Below, piece by piece: positions 8,501-10,111 of a stretch of DNA of 10,111 nt. The notes beneath the pieces were generated by a model that was given only the letters and a program-made list of their open reading frames with translations, did no database searches and was not told the DNA's origin. The position numbers were made by a program, and so were the translations under genes. Positions within the stretch are counted from its first letter, which is position 1, and each line of letters begins with the position of its first letter. The stretch is from contig CALBXV010000182.1 in assembly GCA_937890045.1 (NCBI GenBank), forward strand, positions 1 through 10,111, in the 5' to 3' direction. The DNA is from an uncultured archaeon. Its GTDB lineage: Archaea > Thermoproteota > Nitrososphaeria > Nitrososphaerales > CALBXV01.

Positions 8501-10111
8501 AACAGTCCTTACTGTTGCTCCATCTACACCAGCAAGTGCATTTTCAATAGAGTTTTCAGTAGGAAATATTATTTTTTTCATTCCCCCTTCAAACTCAAAG
8601 TCAATAAGACCTTCATCTTTAGCTCTCTGAAATGCAGTATAAGATAACTTATTACCTCCAGTAAATATTCTAGATTGAAACTCTTCTAATCCTTTAGCAT
8701 ATACATTATTTTTCCAGTCAGGAGGAAGTCTTTTTACCATATCTGTTACTTTATCAGCAACTTCCTGAACATCACCTGATTTTATATCCAACTTTCGTGA
8801 CCTAGTTTTACCTACAAATGATAGGTTCTTCATCAAATCATATACTGGCTGTATAATATATAAGTTTTCAGATATCTTTTGATCAGCAAGAAGTTCTTCT
8901 CCAGCCTTCTTATCAACTTCATTATCATATATATTATTAGAAAACTTACCCTTCTGTCCGAAAAGATTAACAAGCTCGTCTCTTAATGTAATAACATTCT
9001 TTTTCTTAGTCTCATCATGACTAACAACCTTGTATAGATCATCCTTTGCCTGGGTAGCATTTATATCCTTGATTGCTTTAAGAAAAATATTGTCATCAAA
9101 TTTTAAGTATAAATTATGGTTAAGAAATCTTCCCTCCATATCAACCATAGCTTCGTGAATAACCCCACCCAAAGCATTATCATAATCTCTTACTGACATT
9201 TTTCTGCCTTTTGCTAGATCAGTAGCTAGTAAAGGATCATCAATTATATCAATATTCAGTACAGAACCATAGTTTCTTATCAAATTATTATATTCATGTA
9301 TATTAGGAGTATTCTGTCCTTTTGGAGTATCAATCATTCTTGCAGATCCTTTTAAAGGTGCACCTTCAGGACCAGGGACAATGCTGAAAGGTATTTCAAA
9401 TCTTTCCTTAAGTAATCCAAGTATATCATACTGATCAGAAATAATCTCTGCTTTGGTTTCTCCTATTAACTCTACCTGAAGATCTTCTTTTGTCATTTCA
9501 TCAACTGACCTATCTCCAATCTTTACTTTTCCCAGATCTCTCTGAATCATATCTAATGCTTTAGAATTCATCTCATCAATAGTTATAAAGGTAAAGTTTT
9601 TATCCTTCATTTTCTTTATTGCATTATATGAACTGAGTAGTTCCTGAACCTTGCTATATTTAGTAGTAGAAATAGATTCTCCATTATTTCTCCAATCAAC
9701 ACGCTCACCCTCAAAGACACTATCAAATGTATTTACAATTTCATCAGCAATTGGATTATTCCCATGTATAATACCAAATTTATCAATCATCTCTCTAATC
9801 TTCATGACTGAAATAGTCTCATCCATCTTTGTATGATCTGTCTGGAGAAAGTTTAATGCTCGATGCATCTCCCCATACTCATCTGATATATAACCTCTCT
9901 TGCCAGCATGATCCCATGCACCCCTGCCTTTAGTCATTAGTGCTGCCATAAACAGATGAGCTGACAGTTCCTGAGGACTCATATCTTTAAAAGCACCCAT
10001 ATTTAAAGCTTCCCAATTCATAAATAATACACCTGTCCCCATACGAGGTGCAGATGCAATGAGATCTCCCCAATAATTACTATTCCACCTACGTACCAGA
10101 TTTTGTGAAAC
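2582..10111 (-). CDS. Giant phage protein with a DxDGD RNA-polymerase-like catalytic motif (N-terminus outside window)
   Basis: This is one open frame of 2509 codons ending in TAA at 2584-2582. It stays open to the right edge: 23 further residues precede the first in-window ATG at 10042, so that ATG need not be the start. Residue numbers here count from that Met. The key segment is residues 1650-1697: a Pro-Leu-Met-Arg start, a hydrophobic stretch, then Arg-Asp-Asn-Asp-Gly-Asp with D1680, D1682 and D1684, followed by a Met-Pro-Met-Ser turn. This layout resembles the DFDGD metal-binding barrel of RNA polymerase beta', which is followed by a Pro-Leu turn. Known single-chain polymerases with two such barrels (QDE-1, YonO, crAss-like gp66) use the same triad to make RNA from nucleoside triphosphates. 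A possible lysine-bearing first barrel lies near residues 1244-1290. Residues about 575-720 look helical, possibly coiled coil. No signal peptide or transmembrane segment is evident. I infer a virion-carried phage RNA polymerase. A non-catalytic large polyvalent or ejection protein is the main alternative. The ORF is near certain and the function moderate. Confidence 0.8.
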   Translation of the reverse strand, partial: VSQNLVRRWNSNYWGDLIASAPRMGTGVLFMNWEALNMGAFKDMSPQELSAHLFMAALMTKGRGAWDHAGKRGYISDEYGEMHRALNFLQTDHTKMDETISVMKIREMIDKFGIIHGNNPIADEIVNTFDSVFEGERVDWRNNGESISTTKYSKVQELLSSYNAIKKMKDKNFTFITIDEMNSKALDMIQRDLGKVKIGDRSVDEMTKEDLQVELIGETKAEIISDQYDILGLLKERFEIPFSIVPGPEGAPLKGSARMIDTPKGQNTPNIHEYNNLIRNYGSVLNIDIIDDPLLATDLAKGRKMSVRDYDNALGGVIHEAMVDMEGRFLNHNLYLKFDDNIFLKAIKDINATQAKDDLYKVVSHDETKKKNVITLRDELVNLFGQKGKFSNNIYDNEVDKKAGEELLADQKISENLYIIQPVYDLMKNLSFVGKTRSRKLDIKSGDVQEVADKVTDMVKRLPPDWKNNVYAKGLEEFQSRIFTGGNKLSYTAFQRAKDEGLIDFEFEGGMKKIIFPTENSIENALAGVDGATVRTVKEAVQGVYDMFNPQLRGRSHFAPKEHVGSNELLKWIDIHQQVAHSKVKDFVENINDTLGNLGENSMVVKQIVSLRELSDEIQSEIVSPKKTLELDKVRKALAEAKLIHEALKAEKNIDEDTSKKLGGLITALEQGIAEGKEQPSRTFSEENYGKMIESFDEMIQFEMDADHVQKTELSKLLIKLENHLTQKDPNIGYNDAKILLENLTGDFHKLLGNKKSAETPLQELIDEFNNTGNWKDARTVIDAVVKAAGRFNTHQEAYNDIAAKMTNDLQAEKLNTERPVNYQELLTKYPSIQDPLDPNAVNNQFVSDISDAFDPAKPNITAKDVFEEYIYSDIRKKYSDSGEQAVKIEQFNDTEAQPLLQNIFGKTLRKIITLDHHLLKFEDKPTRHSLSTITLDRTYTSDPQYKYDYMLLNGSIKIGDRVINMDDAFEIGGDWLIMQNYVDKAITVDMSEMKDLYERLRDVDYVMDIPSIESLKPVKDSNKVYMRLSPMMRIVFPKHEQNINLLNRDFDDIYVQKRTQYGGRGQQKRLAAFEKGFKHLFNSTEQDNEILRLKMMFVHYNRTMSPQFDEMMGKMDQDRGKIEFNSFKRGLISDGGTTTHLTRQALEWSRDYNPNLSVRDKANEILSNGNIKLGVLNDEPANKADDHFFSNKKIIMKQLEEKIISLQNISGGKDTQETKIVNSFVKDITKGTYTSLESFFLDGGKFSGTPFSKLVRSVKGGGDWNGVKTIIMDNDMLGKGFTVYNPEIASVLNDIGIDLLVGKTVAKTLNLDKVQAFNIDPTKSLERGWEVDLIDMDASNFINIPYKNFGISFTTHSDAGVNYSSSMFDFQSPNHLLKAKKLYKIDEIIQKMGTINNNKDFANGDLLRALYKIRQEASGQQLTTGSYTLTEDLLAWGGRESNPLLQASLQRLLQSDFYKILTSRPTQHGEEGIAAVDVDNTLSNPVYAQFEGFPNNKTSNSVYQYGGGSITQPMAKTLISRDVEGVADIQDVPFIARDKKTGLDILFSYTDEGKWEYYSPFLKAQEQAKARKGSRIRGLDPDEWIEVDKTHLHNMQKTLEHLHKQTLAMKNVTYSDLIDLLNGRVWKVSENKRLVPGIPIGLTKDFRRLAKDLNIQLGMSVNAIPKVMKDQPLMRIQKVLGSDLNGLATVNSFDLRVTMQRDNDGDHIYKYLKMPMSMLKDYTDDMGDIRDYTPIKDVEYTPGMNMFGFKNGVAGKETSSIGFDKIAHDIAKKDRIVSNVISRKGTLSYLLTSGLKYRGESFVSEDFNKKNVELSLSKALDIFQRGGEIFQSSLDKWGKTPKIARTTRDARTDVEDYFIYGLYPSDLGKPSPHHSTESFLRRGFGITSDFEREMFRIMHRTLSKSRAMDNDIHDTAGQRQPTTKELRDARTNINSFFDNPNKYLIRGLLGHARRLRKKGDGEGADKYIENILEFFYTEIPKGSTSYPKIYDALKKGNISPGLTPHFTLDKSLKIKSSMSGHVLDEVIRNPLFYERDNKDRSDKNRTMFSHYNNLRNKLEIIMSFGDVTPEKIDEMVLTDKALPSEIVGGKSVFDANYSGIIRFVANSQHEKAVSSLRLLKNETFKDINKIERAEDRITVTQHVIDALDRQMAKHALLRKDQDLKLVNIKATKDDINWEYRDFKLNGNLYRVKGKIKKDVLDPKKHMGALEYIGSVRDGRKERVRRGYTYIVDKRPPKFVTVEDPEVRWNRAFARATGVGTLKSGDVDPEYNPDVNPIGATSFFSAVEALRRGVANTYSKAHDAADKQPIDKNDIYYYNSVITDRMIGEFFRDYGRSGNFEKLLRYLLQPQIQRNVYIKEGAEEIPYFKMNTHLIESVFHWMRRPAIGAEPSNAEKFGFDPRTSIETIIKDMNASHDHKTGQIELVTQQYNRMRMEGREDWNRLRMSTGDILMSDWYVNPVLSYYARSFILGRGDFSRRRDINGKQSYFYDYRKSGRIDKIMEKIMGCK
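4298..4567 (-). repeat. Internal RDART motif repeat in the giant protein
   Basis: Two copies of an 11-residue pattern occur 79 residues apart, at residues 1826-1836 (bases 4567-4535) and 1905-1915 (bases 4330-4298). Both start Arg-Asp-Ala-Arg-Thr and end in Phe. The five residues between are mostly conservative changes (Asp/Asn, Val/Ile, Glu/Asn, Asp/Ser, Tyr/Phe). The first 15 bases are identical in both copies (plus-strand agttcttgcatctct at 4316-4330 and 4553-4567). The repeat lies about 140 residues after DNDGD. It may mark a small internal duplication or chance. Confidence 0.4.
4991..5005 (-). other. Putative catalytic metal-binding motif DNDGD (DxDGD class) of the giant protein
   Basis: Codons GAT AAT GAT GGA GAT encode D1680, N, D1682, G and D1684 (numbered from the Met at 10042). 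In cellular RNA polymerases the three aspartates of NADFDGD chelate the catalytic magnesium, and two-barrel single-chain polymerases keep DxDGD. Here the usual bulky Phe or Tyr is replaced by Asn and the preceding Asn-Ala by Gln-Arg, so the motif is a divergent match. Alternating hydrophobic residues before it (around V1668 to V1675) fit barrel strands. Confidence 0.55.
6172..6312 (-). other. Candidate first barrel segment of the polymerase-like core
   Basis: Residues about 1244-1290 of the giant protein begin with a hydrophobic strand and a turn of Met-Asp-Asn-Asp-Met-Leu-Gly-Lys-Gly (K1257). A Tyr-Asn-Pro segment follows, then Gly-Ile-Asp and two spaced lysines (K1281, K1285). In two-barrel polymerases the barrel N-terminal to the DxDGD barrel supplies basic residues that contact the nucleotide. 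The distance of about 400 residues to DNDGD is of the right order. This is pattern resemblance only, and I cannot align it rigorously. Confidence 0.25.

Noticed and set aside
8423..8647. Plus-strand ORF of 74 codons
   Set aside because: It is an antisense shadow with no start signal and a composition typical of reverse-complemented AT-rich coding sequence.
9651..9836. Plus-strand ORF of 61 codons
   Set aside because: It is an antisense shadow of the N-terminal part of the giant gene.
1..10111. Stop-codon reassignment, as in some crAss-like phages
   Set aside because: Both long frames read through with the standard code and the giant gene ends in TAA, so no recoding is needed in this window.
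2582..10111. T7-type or N4-type single-subunit polymerase
   Set aside because: I found no recognisable T7-family palm motifs. The acidic DxDGD cluster fits the double-psi barrel class better.

Overview
The window is AT-rich (about one third G+C by eye) and almost entirely coding. It holds parts of two very large genes, both on the minus strand. There is only one gap, of about 105 bases, and nothing convincing on the plus strand. No tRNA, rRNA, insertion sequence, CRISPR array or bacterial housekeeping gene was seen. Giant, lysine- and asparagine-rich, mostly helical ORFs in tandem on one strand are typical of a tailed-phage genome (Caudoviricetes). In crAss-like phages and other podovirus-like groups, proteins of this size are carried in the virion and ejected with the DNA. 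The phage assignment is inference, because no capsid, portal or terminase gene lies in the window.

Right and centre (10111 down to 2582, minus strand): one uninterrupted frame of 2509 residues that enters from beyond the right edge, so the true N-terminus is not visible. Its most informative segment is around bases 4950-5100, where an Asp-x-Asp-Gly-Asp motif (DNDGD) sits in a context like the catalytic double-psi beta-barrel of cellular RNA polymerase beta' and of single-chain two-barrel polymerases (QDE-1, YonO, crAss-like phage gp66). The best functional call is a very divergent phage RNA polymerase, probably virion-packaged, with about 1200 residues before the putative catalytic core and about 800 after the DNDGD motif that I cannot assign.

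Gap (2477-2581): a strong Shine-Dalgarno AGGAG for the next gene, a short inverted repeat whose downstream arm ends next to that site, a small GC-rich block, and a palindrome. No convincing terminator was seen, so the two genes are probably co-transcribed.

Left (2476 down to 1, minus strand): a second large gene with a clear start, 825 codons with no stop, running off the left edge. It is helix-rich and matches no enzyme I recognise. By position and composition it may be a partner structural, cargo or ejection protein of the polymerase-like protein.

If these inferences hold, the two genes belong to one late cassette: a polymerase-like protein packaged in the capsid, and a large companion injected or assembled with it to start transcription of early genes in the new host.
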